A DNA stretch of 64,000 nt. It comes from Agriotes lineatus. Lineage: Eukaryota > Arthropoda > Insecta > Coleoptera > Elateridae. The stretch lies in assembly GCA_940337035.1 (NCBI GenBank), contig CALNHX010005274.1, positions 1 through 64,000 of the forward strand, in the 5' to 3' direction. Below the pieces are notes generated by a model, which was not told the origin of the DNA, made no database searches, and was given only the letters and a program-made list of their open reading frames with translations. The translations under genes and the position numbers were made by a program. The number at the start of each line of letters is the position of its first letter. Position 1 is the stretch's first letter. Shown here piece by piece: positions 21,543 through 33,322 of this stretch.

Positions 21543-22587
21543 CAGAGGTGTCCAAACTACGGCCCGCGGGCCAAACCCGGCCCGGCAGGCGATTTTATCC
21601 GGCCCGCCAAGGATTTTGAAAAATTTCGTAAAATATAAATGTAGCGTGGCGCGTCGGTATTAGATCTCGCGCGGATGATGAGCGCATACGGTTAGAATGA
21701 GCACGGTATCATGCTCGAAAAAGTACAGTCTGGTATTCAAGTTTTTTCGGTAGTCGGCGATGCGACTCGGCCGCTCGACTACATGAATGATTTTGTACTC
21801 TGACTGTACGTAGGCGGCGCGGAGCGGCAGACTGCACTCAACTGCAGTGCCTGCAAAGCTACGAGATTGTCCACGACAAACCAAAAATTCGTCGGCCGCG
21901 GAGCTTATTTACATTCTTTACAGTTGATATATTGTAAATTGGTATGTTTAGATTTATATTTAATATATTATAACTTAATTATTATGTTAATATTATTTTC
22001 GGAAATTCGGCTGTTTCAAAATCCATATGACTGCAACGTTGGCGACGTTTCAAGTCAGTTTCAAATGGAAATAATTGATCTTCAAGCTAGCGATCAAATC
22101 AAGAACAAATACAAGGAAGGAAACGTGATCGATTTTTACAAATTTTTGGACGCAAAAGAGTTTCCAAATTTAAAGCAATTGGCTGGTAAATTTATTTCTA
22201 TGTATGGCACTACCTATATGTGCGAACAAACTGTTTCCAGGATGAAGTATCTGAAATCTAAATATAGGGCAAATTTATCGGATAATCATTTGCAATCATT
22301 GCTAATAATTTGTGTTTCCGATTTGAATCCCAACTTTGAAGAAACTCTCCAGGAAAAAACCCAGTTCCACCATTCCCATTAAAAATTGCATGAAATAATT
22401 TTATAATAATATAATTTAGACATGTTTGTTTAGTATTGTTATATCTGTAATTTACTATAAAAAATAAAATTCAATGCTGCTTTACTTGTAATAAGGTTTT
22501 TTAATTCACATATTTACAATGCTTGGCCCCCGCTAATGAATTTAAATACCAAACTGGCCCTCGCAGCAAAAAGTTTGGACGCCTCTG
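21543..22587 (+). mobile_element. hAT (Charlie-like) transposon, internally deleted
   Basis: The left end CAGAGGTGTCCAAACTACGG, then CCCGCGGGCC, and the right end (reverse complement CAGAGGCGTCCAAACTTTTT) are typical of Charlie-like hAT elements. ACATAAG flanks both sides directly (21536-21542, 22588-22594), seven bases of the expected 8-bp duplication. The interior holds only the C-terminal transposase piece. Confidence 0.85.
22010..22382 (+). pseudogene. hAT transposase C-terminal dimerisation region
   Basis: The open frame (extending back to 21867 without family similarity) reads VSSQFQMEIIDLQASDQIK, then FYKFLDAKEFPNLKQLAGKF, then MYGTTYMCEQTVSRMKYLKS, then LSDNHLQSLLII. This is the hAT C-terminal dimerisation domain as found in GTF2IRD2/SCAND3-type proteins, with the conserved CEQ...S.MK and LTDEHL-like motifs. 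The BED zinc finger and most of the RNase H core are missing, so it is a remnant inside the element at 21543-22587. The remaining frame itself is not interrupted. Confidence 0.8.
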
Positions 22588-22599
22588 ACATAAGGCATT

Positions 22600-23330
22600 C
22601 TCACCGCATTCATTTTCTCCCTCCTTACCAAATTTTTAGCTTAATTCACAACCTTTTACATTTCAAACAGATTATAACTTTTATAAAGGGTTTATTTGAG
22701 AAATTTAGCCGCTTACAAAGATATTATATGTTTTTGTACCAAATTATTTTTACATACTGATACATATTATTATCATCTCCTTTGTGATATTGTTTAGCAT
22801 ATATTTTAAAGTCCAACACTCTATATAATCTGTATCATATTTATCTAACACCCACTATGTTGAATGATATTTCTCGAATAGGTATTTGTCATTAATCCCG
22901 CACTTTATTTCAGATAATAATTAAATTATGTTAGAATCTTTCTGTTTTTTATATAGCATCATTTCTTTACCAAATATATTTTAATAATTTCGATATCCTT
23001 GTAATACTTAAATTCGTCTTTGTCATTTAATTCTGCATTCTTTTAACTTTTTTAATCTGATATCAAACCTTATTTGCTAAAAACCATTATAATATATTTT
23101 TAAAAACATATCCCGCAGCTAGTTTTCCTAACAAAAGCATTCGTGCATGCTTCTAAAAAAAAATCCCCCTTCCTTCGCAATCGGATTTTTTCAGTTAGCA
23201 TGCACTTATGCTTTTATTGAAAAAATAGTTACAGAACATGTTTCCAAATATTTCCGAAAATTTATCAAGCGTTTGTTATATTCTACTTAAAACAAACAAT
23301 TGTACAGCCCTCTAGAAATACTGACTGATT
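22600..23330. other. AT-rich, no recognisable gene
   Basis: The stretch has low GC content and only short frames. It includes T-rich runs, and no repeat or RNA was recognised. Confidence 0.5.
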
Positions 23331-23339
23331 TTTTCTAAC

Positions 23340-23600
23340 ATCTCTACTGTTTTGTAATACATCAGGATCATTTGCGGTTTACCTTTTTCCTTCGTGTTAT
23401 TGTTAAGAGCTTGGTTTCTTCTGGATTGAGTAATAGTCTGCTTCGTATCATATTTCTATAGTGTTGGGTGTCGTCTGCATTCTATTGAAAACAATTCCAT
23501 CACATTTTCCTAGAATTTAGTATAATTATGATTATGTCATCTGCATAATTCTGAGCATTTATTCTTTTCTCGTTTAATTCGTCCAACAGACCATGAACCA
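23340..23600 (-). pseudogene. LINE reverse transcriptase fragment (YADD box)
   Basis: On the minus strand, INAQNYADDIIIII is followed by RSRLLLNPEETKLLTITRRK. This matches the catalytic YADD box and the 'LNPEKTKLM' segment of RTE-like LINEs. Stops and frame changes occur between the two motifs. No flanking LINE sequence was identified. Confidence 0.55.
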
Positions 23601-23649
23601 CCAGACACCACTGTGGGTGAATCCATTTTAAAAGTAGGTAAATGGTATT

Positions 23650-25060
23650 CATATGATTTCCAACCGTTACGAACTTGCAAAATTCTTGTTATTTAATAAT
23701 GATAAAGGTAGAGGAGCAAAATTCATTTTTTAATTAATAAAGCCTGTTAACTCTTTTTCCTATTCATCCGTTATTAAAGTATAAAATCCAGGTAAGTGCA
23801 ATTTTGGCTGGTTTTACCTTAGAAATTATATGAAATTAGGAAGGTTACTTTTCTCCGTTATCAAATTCAAACGAAAGGATTTGAACTTGGCTATTGGGCA
23901 GACTTAAATGGGCGATTGATCTTTTTAGATCGGTTTATTTAATGTTCATTAATTAATTAAATGTAATACTTATTAACTGATTTGGATGACATTTGTTACA
24001 AAGATATAAAACGTAATTTCGGATTTACAGGCAGGCATAGTTAAAATGGCCGGCTTTCGATTTTACCAGAAATGTGATCAACTTTTATTTTTATGTTGAT
24101 CTTCCTGAAGATTGGTTTTCGGAATCTATGACTCAAACTACAGATGAAAACGTTTCCGTTTGTTTTTATATATTATCCAAAAATATGTTACAAATTCATT
24201 AAATAAATATTTTTGAGTTTTAGCTAAAGATGAAGTAGTACATGATTGGTAATTAAATGTTTTATCTAATGGCAAGATGGTCCTTAGTGGGTACCATTTA
24301 AAAGAATACTTTTTCTTAAACACACGTTTAGCAAATTTTATTTTTTATGAAGGATTTGTTACATACCAGCCCAGAATTACAACATTTGGACCAGTTAAGA
24401 TTTTTCAGGTATCTTTTTGAGAAGTTTATTTTATACTCACAAAAAATCTTTTTGGTCAATGTACTTACATCATAACTGTAAACGTTTTCAGCAGTAATGA
24501 ACTACAAAAAGTATTCGGAAAGCACTAACTTAAAGATTAATATTGTTATAGCCCCTCACTTAAATAAATATGAATATAAATAATTGATGGGCAAGAAATT
24601 ACACTTTATAAATTGTATTAGATTCAATTGCGAACCTGCCTGTCAAACTCAAGGCAAATTAAAAGAGTGTAATAGTAATTACGACAAATAAATGGCTAAT
24701 TGCCCTTTTCTTATTTTATCTATTCGCAATAAATTCGGGCTTAGCTCCGTAGAACATAAGACAAACTTGGATCAGGGTGTAGGTTTATAAAATTAAGAAA
24801 AACTTTGTATAATAAATAATTCGTTGTATGACAAATACTCTCAAATCTTTCGGGCAAATGCACAGTTTCCATCTGATGTCTAGATAACCTCTAAATTGGA
24901 CTCAGTAAACGCGATGAACTGTCGTGTGAAAACAGCGTTAAATTGAATTTTAAAACACCAAAATGGCAAAGATGCATCAGGTAAATATTAATACTATGAC
25001 GCAGCAACTGCTAAGCTCGTTTTGTTTCCAGTGTGACGTCGAAACCCACGCGCGATTGTT
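23650..25060. other. No recognisable gene
   Basis: AT-rich sequence with short frames only. Confidence 0.45.
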
Positions 25061-25070
25061 TTTTGTTCTA

Positions 25071-25418
25071 CCGGGTGGCCATAAACATCTGAGATCCCGG
25101 TAGCCATGGAATTAGCTACTTATAAATGTTGGTTAGCATTATACATATTTCAATTATAATAAGTATTGGTATGAAATATAATAAAATGCAAATAAGAGGA
25201 GGGGAATGTGCCCCAGATTCTGCAGTTTAGCCTACGACTCGATTATAAAAATCTCCTGTTCTAATTTCAATACTTATTGCAATCTCTAATAATTTTTGAC
25301 AGATAGGAATTTTAATTGTGATGACATTAATGACATTTAGTTTAGTTGGATTCATCACTTTAATAAAGCGGCGTTGATTCCAAAGGTAATGTGATATCAG
25401 ATATTTATGGCCACCCGG
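25071..25418. mobile_element. MITE with CCGGGTGGCCATAAA ends and TA flanks
   Basis: CCGGGTGGCCATAAACATCTG at the left is mirrored by ATATTTATGGCCACCCGG at the right. TA flanks both sides (25069-25070, 25419-25420), consistent with a Tc1/mariner-type MITE of 348 bp. The interior is AT-rich and non-coding. Confidence 0.8.
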
Positions 25419-26168
25419 TATATCCGGCCAAAACTGAAAAATGCTGCGTCACCTTGCATTTTAAAAGGACACTAACTGAATTTAAAGAAGTTGGACTGAT
25501 ATGGACGACTGAAACCTAGCGCTACACCTCGCAGACAGTCTGAACTTGACGAGCCCCGCGAATTTTGGGGCTGCAGCAGAGGCTTCCTGTGGAATCCTAC
25601 CTTAATCGGAGACCCCTCGGACGCTGGATACACTCCCCAATGACGCCAAGGGAATTATGCACTTGGGAATGGCTTGTTGGCTGAAATTCTACACGTATGG
25701 GCTTCTGAAGGTCCTCTCTACACGTAGCAGGCATTATTTTTGCTGGGAGATGCTGCTTACATAAGAAATTTGGTCCCCGAAGTAACGTGCACTTGGACGA
25801 AACTTGCTGCTGGCTAATCTGCTTCACTTGGACCTCTTAATACCTGGCAAACTATACCCACAAATACCCTGCACACTGGTTAATAACTTTACACACAATT
25901 GGTACAACTAAAAAAAAATTATTTCTAATTTTATGTGATAAATTGAGAAGCTCAATCTAGCTCCAACACAAATTTGACAGGCTTGTTTTTTTATTATTAA
26001 CTATTAAAACTATCGCGTACCTTAGCAACTATATTTTCAAGTATTCTTAACGAAATTAGGATTGATAACATGTTTAACCTTATGGACTACAGTTTTGATG
26101 TCATGTTTTTGCCTAACTACTAAAATTGTCTTTTTCTTGGAATAAATGTTACTACACTTGCTCTGCTT

Positions 26169-27200
26169 TGTAACGTTTCGCCCAGCGCGAACGCGATTTT
26201 AGAATTATAAATTAATTCGCGAGTTCTCCCATGGCGTATTTCACGTTAGGAATCGGAGCGTTGCATCTTCAGTCCGCGCGGGCGGCGATAAACGACGTCA
26301 TCGCAAAGAGTCGCAGGTGCACATCTGCCCATCGAATCAAGAATCCCCTACTCTCACGAACCGGCCTGAACCGCCAATTACGCCAGCCCAAGGCTATATA
26401 AATAGAAACTGAAGCGATTACAGGGAGAAGTTTTCCATAACCTCCAGACCTGATTCAGCTCAGGAAAGTCTTCGGGCTCTTCGAGAATCTCTTTCGAATT
26501 TTCCTAATCCTCTCTCCTAGCCTAATCTCACTCAGGAGAGTCTCCGGACTTTTCGAGGGTACTCCTACCAGTTATCCCAGCACCTAGTCACTAGGGCGGT
26601 CACTCCAGACTCATCGGTGACATTTCCCAGCACCTAGTCACTAGGAGGGGGTCACTCCAGACTCATCGGTGGCGTTTCCTAGCAGCTAGTTACTCAGAAG
26701 GCTTACCTAGGCCCGACGACGACGGTCCCCAACACCCAGTTAATTGAAGAGCTACACCGAGCTCGCCGACGACGATTCCCAGTACCTGGTTACCAGGGGG
26801 ATTAAACCGAGCTCGCCGGCGACTGTCTCGTCCATGAGCTTATTTTCCCACACCCGGACAACGAAGCTGACGTAATTAAGTCCATTTATTACGTCCGGAG
26901 CAGCTTGGCACCATCGAACGAAAAAACGCGCACTAGGAGGCCCAGCCCAGAAAGCCAGAGGCCGGCTTCTAGAGTTACACACGTTTGAATTGAGAGCAAT
27001 TCAACGGGGATCATCGCCAACAATAAACAGCGATTATTCGATCGAAATTGACTTACTTGGATTTGCGAAGCTTCTACCACAGGTAAAACCAGATAAATTC
27101 GCCGTCCGCTCACAGTACACCTGCAGTTCCGCCGATAAACACCAGCAGTGTCAGGTACGCATGTAATTTAACTTGATATTGCCTGCACTTTCGTCCGTTC
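26169..27200 (+). repeat. LTR-like region: TATA box, tandem repeats, poly(A) signal
   Basis: The region begins TGTAACGTTTCGCC and has a TATA box (CTATATAAATAG, 26394-26405). Downstream are imperfect tandem copies of a CCCAGCACCTAGTCACTAGG...ACTCCAGACTCATCGG unit (about 26570-26680, with weaker units to about 26830) and an AATAAA at 27019-27024. This order fits a solo LTR in plus orientation. The 3' boundary and target duplication were not resolved, so a host promoter is the alternative. Confidence 0.3.
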
Positions 27201-27219
27201 AACAATTTAAATATCCAAT

Positions 27220-28430
27220 TTAATGTTTACGTGCCGCCATTAAGCGGTTTTCGCTGACTATAATTTTCTGTATACAGACTCGTCGAACTGCCTACGGAAC
27301 ATCGGAGCTACTCCATGTATAGAATAGTCCGAAAGTGACTGCCAGGTCCCCAAATCTAAACGAACGAAACCCACCGGTAAAAGAAACTCAATTTGTTTAA
27401 AAGCATGCAATTTAATTTAATGCATTTAGCTAAACATACACACTGATAAAAATTATTTTGTGTTTTTTCCTGGGTAATTAAGTTTGATTTTATTATAGGT
27501 GCCTTGGCATTCTGAGCTGCCTGGCATGCCAGTATCAGTCTGGTAATTGTAGCAAACAAATTAAACAATTAAATTAAATTAAACTAGCTTGTCTGGCTAC
27601 AGCTTTTAAATCACTTTTGTTTATAATGCACTGATTCACTTGGAGTTCATTTAGCGTCTCTAATTTTCTTTCGATCAGTTGCCTTCCATTTTTCATTGCT
27701 CTATTGCAATCATTATTTTGCTAGCACTATTTCGTTTACTTTTCAGTTAATTTACCGTTTCCTAGCTTACACTTTTAATACATAACGCTCATATTCTTTC
27801 TGTACTTAACAAATTATTCTGTATCATTTTATTCACATTATTCCAGACAATAATAAGCTCAAATCAGTCAGTTACAAATTAAATTGGATTAGCCCTTGCG
27901 AACATTTATCATATCTGAAACTCTGAACGTAACCCTTCTGTAACCTGCTTTATTTTATGCTAACTTCTATCCCTCAAATTATTAGTTACTGCTGATCACA
28001 TCAAGTGCACTTATTCATTTAAAGTACTGACTATCTTGCAATAGATGCAACATTTAATTCTGTGCTCATGTTGATCTTATTCATTTAGTTAATTGGGCAA
28101 TCAGAATTGCTATGGGCAGTGAACCTTTACAATATATCGATTCATTTCTTTCGCCCATATGATCAAAATATCATTTCGTTTACCGTAGCATATTTTGCTC
28201 ATCGCTGTTAGTTGTTTAATAACATATTGACAATGATGTCGGTATTCCTTTTGGAAAAAATGTACACGATGAAGCTATTCTCAAGTCGTTTAATTCTGGT
28301 AATTTTTATGAAAACATTTACAATTATCGCGTAATAGTGTACGAACTATTTTGAAACTATAACACAACAGAATGAATAGCAGAAAAGCCTAATTTGGGAC
28401 GAATTTAAAATATTCGCCTGGAAAAAGCCT
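27220..28430. other. AT-rich, no recognisable gene
   Basis: Short frames only; no family recognised. Confidence 0.5.
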
Positions 28431-28436
28431 AACTCT

Positions 28437-29006
28437 AGGGTCAAATGATATGATTCTGAGTTAGTACATACGTACATACATACACCGCAGTTCATTTGAA
28501 GTGGATCACTTAAAGAAACTAGTTTCGACGACTTTTTCATAACAAATTGTAGTTTGTATTATTACTAGGAAGCGAATTAACTATTGTTTTAAAAGCATCA
28601 GGTAGCCACACATTTTTTTTTTAAATATCACTTTTAATAAGTAACCGATAAGCAAAACTTGCAGTGAAGAAACTTGAAGATTTTGGTGTGTTTTGTGTAT
28701 TTTTTGATAAAAATGCATGAATTATTAATTAATTATCGATTATTACCGCTTTAAACAATCCCACGACGTCAATTAAACTTTACTACAAGTTATGCATTGT
28801 TGGCTTTTCGCGTACTTATTAAAAATGATATGAATTAAACATTGCATGTGGCTACTTAATATTTTTAAAACAATAGTTAACTCAATTACTAGCTACAATA
28901 TAAACTACATTTTGCTATAAATTGGTTAGAAAAATGTCGTAGAAACTAGTTTCTTTAAGTGATCCACTTCAAATGAACGGCGGTGTACATACATAATTCT
29001 GACCCT
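28437..29006. mobile_element. Foldback element, ~200-bp arms
   Basis: The left arm (28437-28640) and right arm (about 28830-29006) are inverted copies. They share AGGGTCA ends, ACACCGC, GTTCATTTGAAGTGGATCAC, TTAAAGAAACTAGTTTC and AACTATTGTTTTAAAA. The total is about 570 bp and it is non-coding. It abuts the 3' part of the LINE that follows. Confidence 0.75.
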
Positions 29007-29479
29007 TTCTGCCTTAAGGTATAAGATTTGGTGTCGATTGGTTATCATCCTCACTTGTTGGCGTTTTTTGGTACCACTTTTCCAGCCTTTTTTATCTTGC
29101 GCGTTTTGTCTCGATGCCTTCCACTCTAACCTGCTTTCCTTGCTCCTTCTATCCACGTCTTTCTTGGTCTTATCACTGTCTTCCCCCATTCTATACACAT
29201 GTGCTAGCCATCTTATCTGTATTTCTTGATTCACTGTCTCTGTCCCTAACTGCTCTCTCTATATTGTGTTTCTAATCCTGTCTTGTCTTATTTTTCTTTC
29301 TATTTTTCTGCAGAACCTCATTTCTGTGCTTGTCAGTCTACTATACTGTTTATCTGTGATCGTATTTCCATTACTGCTGATATATGTTCCTAGGTATTTG
29401 AATTTGTTTAGGTGCTCTATTTCTCTCCCTGCCAATGTAATGTTTTAATTTCTACTTTGCTTTTAGCATTTTCAGTATA

Positions 29480-30218
29480 CAGTGTGTCCCCGGATAGGTG
29501 AAACGACTTTTATGAAAGGTAAAAAATTCTCGATTTAAATTTTCATTTTTTGGGGTTTAGCCCTGCTTGGTTAAAGGCGAATTTCCAACATAATTTCAGT
29601 TCTGAGAAATCAAGTATGCCTTGGAAATTAAAAAAAAAACCTATTTTTCTGTGAGGTAAAGTACCTTATGTGGCAAATACGACAAAAAGTTATTAAGAAA
29701 AATTGTTAGAATCAACACATAGGCCCCTATACCAAATTTCAAAATCCTCAGCCAACTTTGATCCCTCACAATTTCTTTTTGTTTAGGTCCCAAATCAAAG
29801 AATTTTACTTTTAACAAAGATTTTTATTGGAAAAACAAATACTTTTAACAAAGTTTTTTATTTCATAATAAACAAACTTTGTTAAAAATAAAATTCTTTA
29901 ATTTGAGAAATAAACTTGAAATAAAATGTGAGAAATCAAAGTTGGCCGCGGATTTTGAAATTTAGTATATGGCCTAGATATTGATTCTAAACAACTTTTC
30001 TTTGTAACTTTTTGTCGTATTTGCCACATAAAGGGTACTTTACTTTACAGAAAAATAGATTTTTTTTAAATTTCCAAGGCATACTTAATTTTTCAAAACT
30101 GAAATGATGTTAGAAATTCGCCTTTAACCAAGCAGGGCTGAACCCCAAAAAATGAAAATTTAAATCGAGAATTTTTTACCTTTCACAAGAGTCGTTTCAC
30201 CTATCCGGGGACATACTG
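29480..30218. mobile_element. 739-bp palindromic MITE, mariner-like, in the LINE
   Basis: The ends are CAGTGTGTCCCCGGATAGG and, in reverse complement, CAGTATGTCCCCGGATAGG. The two halves are complementary over almost the whole length, for example AAAAAATTCTCGATTTAAA and GGTTAAAGGCGAATTTC on both arms. TA flanks both sides (29478-29479 and 30219-30220). There is no coding frame. It sits between the YADD and C-terminal blocks of the LINE, so it arrived after the LINE. Confidence 0.9.
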
Positions 30219-31179
30219 TATATATTTTCAAATTATATTATAGTTCTCTTCTTTCTGTTCCTGCAAAAATCACCATGTCATTTGCATGTTCTATTCTGTT
30301 CTGACATTTGTAATTTCCATTCTCCACCTACCAATGCTATATTTTTTTGTCTTATTCTTACTTGCTTTAACTATTTGTTGGTTCAAAAACATATTACTCC
30401 TCTCTTCTTGTTCTCACTAGATTTATTGTGTTGTTGTATAATATTTTGACCATCTCAATTGCGTTTTAGTTATACCTCTGTTTTCTAATTGTTTTCATAT
30501 ATCTTGTAACTCGGTCGAAAGCTTTCTTTATGTCTATGAAACATAGGTGTACCTCGTTTCACTTTATTATTATCTTTTTACTTATTTGTCCTATTCTGAA
30601 TATATTACCTTGCACTCTTATTCCCTTTATGAAATCCCACTGACTGTCTTCTATTGAGTTTTCCAGTTTTCTCTTTCTCCCATGCTTTTGCCCAGTAATC
30701 TTAGCAATGTGACTTTTCTGTAATTGTTACAATCTTTTATATCGCTTTTTTTATACACCGGCAGTATTACATCCTCTGCCAATCTTTAGGGCTTTTTTCG
30801 CTTTTTCTACGTCGTTCATCAATTCTTATATAATATCAATTTCTGTCTTCCCCTACATACTTTGCCTTTTTCGGTAATAAATTTTAAGTGACAATCTCAA
30901 ATCCCATTTTATTAATACATATATTCGATATCAACATATTTGTTCGCCACTATGAGGTTTTGTTCATTTCCATTGCTATTTTCCTTTTCTTTGTCCTCGT
31001 CGCTGTCAACACGTCCTTAAAATTTTGCCTTCATTTTTACTTCCCTCGTCTAAAAGACGGCTTTACACTTGCCGAAAATAGGACTCAACAGATACAGGAT
31101 AATGTCACAAAAGAGTCGAAACGTTTCAACAATAACACCGTTCCGTTAAATAGAGGCGCGCGCGCACTCATTGCAATGA

Positions 31180-31260
31180 GGCTCGGTGGCGCAGTTAGTC
31201 TTATCGATGCAGTTACGATCGCTGCGCAGATGCGGCGGGTTCAAACCCCAGGGGGATACA
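31180..31260 (+). repeat. tRNA-derived SINE head (A and B boxes)
   Basis: TGGCGCAGTTAGT (31187-31199) fits an RNA polymerase III A box, and GGTTCAAACCC (31238-31248) fits a B box, with tRNA-like spacing. The acceptor stem does not pair, so this is not a functional tRNA. It interrupts the LINE between its endonuclease and reverse transcriptase parts. The SINE's 3' end is not clear. Confidence 0.6.
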
Positions 31261-32221
31261 TTTTTTTTAAATTTGCAAATTGATCTAATTCGCGCGAGGG
31301 AAGTTCGGTATAAACCCATTTCCTGCGTAGGTCTCTGCTTAAGTATACTGATTTTAAGGTGTGGGTAGATTTTCTTCTCAGTTGTTTTAGTGTACTCTTG
31401 ATTCCCTTCGAAATTGTCTTTTATTCTATTTCCGAATTTCACCCATTCTTCTTGCTTTATTCTTTTTATGTCTTCTGTTACTTTCTTTGTTTTATCTTTA
31501 TATTTTTCACAATCCTTTCTGGTCTTGGTCTGTAGACATATCTTTCATCTATTCTGCTTTTGCATTTTTTTGTATTGCCTCTGTCCACCAAGCGGGTTTT
31601 CTTATCTCCTTATTAACTACTTTTGCTATTCTACAGCTTTCTTATGCTGCTTTTAATATGCTTTGCTTTAAATAATCTATTCTTCTTCTCCACCTCTCTT
31701 TCTTGCTTTTTTATTGAATTTTGTTAGTATTATTTTCTGACATTTTTTCTCATCTCTTCTTCATTTAGAGATTTAGACTATAACTTATGATGCTTTTCCT
31801 TATTGCTGTCCTTATTTTTTCCTTTCACATATCTCTCTCTATTTCATGTCTATCCTTACTAAGTAGTGATCGGTTTTCTTGCGAGGAATTTATTATTAAT
31901 CTAATTGATGCTATTCGTCCGCAAAAACTTAATGTTAGGTATCTATGACAAAAAAAAATATTTTGTAATAGTTCTCCAAAATTTTTACAGAACAACCTTT
32001 AGTATTTGCGATCGAAGTAAAGTAGTTTAGAAAAGAGCGATCCTAAAATTCTGTACCATAGCAACAAATTTGTTTTGTTGCAAGTTTGTTTTGTTGATTC
32101 ATTCAATATTAAAATTATTTATCTACAACTGCTTGGATAAGTACATATTGCGTCACTCATTTGACACTATTTCCGTTAGGTAATAATGTCTATTTAAGTA
32201 ACAAGGAATGTAAGGACTTAT

Positions 32222-32292
32222 TAACATTTGAGGTAAGCAAGTACAAGCCAAGACGAAGTCGCGGCTTGTTGCCTGCCGAAAATGTTAATAGA
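32222..32292. repeat. Hairpin module with AAGACGAAGTC core
   Basis: The outer arms are TTAACATTT and AAATGTTAA. The inner stem is CAAGCCAAGAC-GAA-GTCGCGGCTTG. It has the same design as the hairpins at 1955-2070 and 10343-10452. Confidence 0.55.
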
Positions 32293-32364
32293 CGATACAT
32301 TCCGAGTTAGCTTATTATATTTTTCCCGCTTATCGAAATTTTCCTAGAATTTTGAAAAAATCGT

Positions 32365-32694
32365 TTGGTGGGTCACCTGTCACCAGGATTAGTTTTCGTG
32401 AGTCGTGTTACCTGTGAGTGTCACATGTCACATAAACACTTGCAATTTCTAAACAAAACGTCTAAATCTGCATCTTCCTTTTCTAATTTTATTGTCAGTA
32501 ATAATAGGACGAGAGGACAAAATATTGCCAACAATAATTTTTGCGATTCAGATACGAGTTTCTGCAGCGACGAAAATAACGACGAGTGCTTGCACGAGTC
32601 GTTATTTTCTAAAGCAACAGAAACGAGACAATCTGAAGAGCAAAAATTGTCTGCAATATTTCGACCTAGAGTCCTATTCGGCTTGACAATTTAA
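32365..32694 (+). CDS. Uncharacterised 109-codon frame inside the 32.1-33.1 kb element
   Basis: No family was recognised. The frame begins at an ATG (MVGHLSPGLVFV), continues through a His/Cys-containing stretch (TCECHMSHKHL) and an Asn/Ser/Asp-rich middle (NNNFCDSDTSFCSDENNDEC), and stops after LFGLTI. A second frame overlaps most of it. It lies between the inverted ends of the element at 32150-33125 and has no clear promoter. It could be a real accessory protein of that element or a chance frame; the low-complexity composition argues for caution. Confidence 0.2.
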   Translation: MVGHLSPGLVFVSRVTCECHMSHKHLQFLNKTSKSASSFSNFIVSNNRTRGQNIANNNFCDSDTSFCSDENNDECLHESLFSKATETRQSEEQKLSAIFRPRVLFGLTI

Positions 32695-33124
32695 CTTTTC
32701 ATTAAAAAATAGTTACAGAAAAAATTGTCGCTGAAATAAAGTTTCTCGAAATATTGTCACTACAATAATTGTTACAGAAAAAATTGTCGCTGAAATAAAG
32801 TTTCTCGAATTATTGTCGCTGAAATAATCGTTCGATTGGTAGTTTATTTTTAAATTGAAGAATGCCATTGGTTGACAATGACACCAGTTAAATTGTCATA
32901 GGAACTTAATAATAATGTTAAGTTCCGTTCTCAAGAAAAAGCAGCAAACAAATATAATCACCGACTTACACGTTTTGTTACTAAGGCTGTATTACTGACT
33001 TACATGATCAGCAGCGGGAAAAGTTCATTACACCACTAGTGGTGTAATAAACTTTCATTACACCAGTAGTTGTGAGATGACTTCATTGCCTAACTGAAAT
33101 AGTGTCAAATGAATGACATAATGA

Positions 33125-33322
33125 CATTTGCCTACTAAAATATTTTTGAAAATGACAGATCTGATAATTTTCTTAATGCACGTTTCTTAATTTTGGCAGT
33201 TGTAGATAGAATTTTGTACAATACATGTGTAACAATGCATCATTAATATACTTGTGTGCTTACACACACGTATATTAATGATGCTCTTATTCCACTTGTA
33301 TAGTAAATAACTATTAAATGCT
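33125..33322. repeat. Repeat segments B and A, inverted relative to 1.2-1.9 kb
   Basis: The reverse complement matches 1860-1946 (B) and 1214-1370 (A), without the DNA that separates them there. This copy lacks the 33-bp hairpin insert of 1282-1314. Confidence 0.8.

Larger units (their letters stand above)
29010..31900 (-). pseudogene. RTE-like LINE, decayed, interrupted by a foldback element and a SINE
   Basis: Read from high to low coordinates, the minus strand shows in order: KKTDHYLVRID (end of endonuclease, near 31850); EEWVKFGNRIKDNFEG (near 31430); DIKDCNNYRKVTLLRLLG (near 30720), the NYRPI/L-type start of reverse transcriptase; QWDFIKGI, then HLCFIDIKKAFDRV (30480-30650), the first catalytic Asp; HANDMVIFAGTE (near 30280), a degraded YADD box; and IRWLAHVYRM with a basic C terminus (29030-29234). 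Many stops and frame changes separate these blocks. The 739-bp element at 29480-30218 and the SINE head at 31180 are later insertions. The gene encoded the endonuclease/reverse transcriptase used for target-primed insertion; this copy is dead. Confidence 0.8.
32150..33125. mobile_element. ~975-bp element with GTCACTCATTTGACACTATTTC ends
   Basis: The left end (GCGTCACTCATTTGACACTA near 32150-32172) is mirrored at the right (TAGTGTCAAATGAATGAC near 33100-33117). The palindrome at 2938-3112 shares these ends and lacks the interior. Inside are a hairpin module (32222-32292), an open frame (32365-32694) and a direct repeat of about 60 bp (32706-32830: TTACAGAAAAAATTGTCGC, then GAAATAAAGTTTCTCGAA, twice). 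Confidence 0.6.

Noticed and set aside
31180..31260. Possible functional tRNA gene
   Set aside because: A and B boxes are present but the acceptor stem does not pair and the 3' end is not tRNA-like; a SINE head is more likely.
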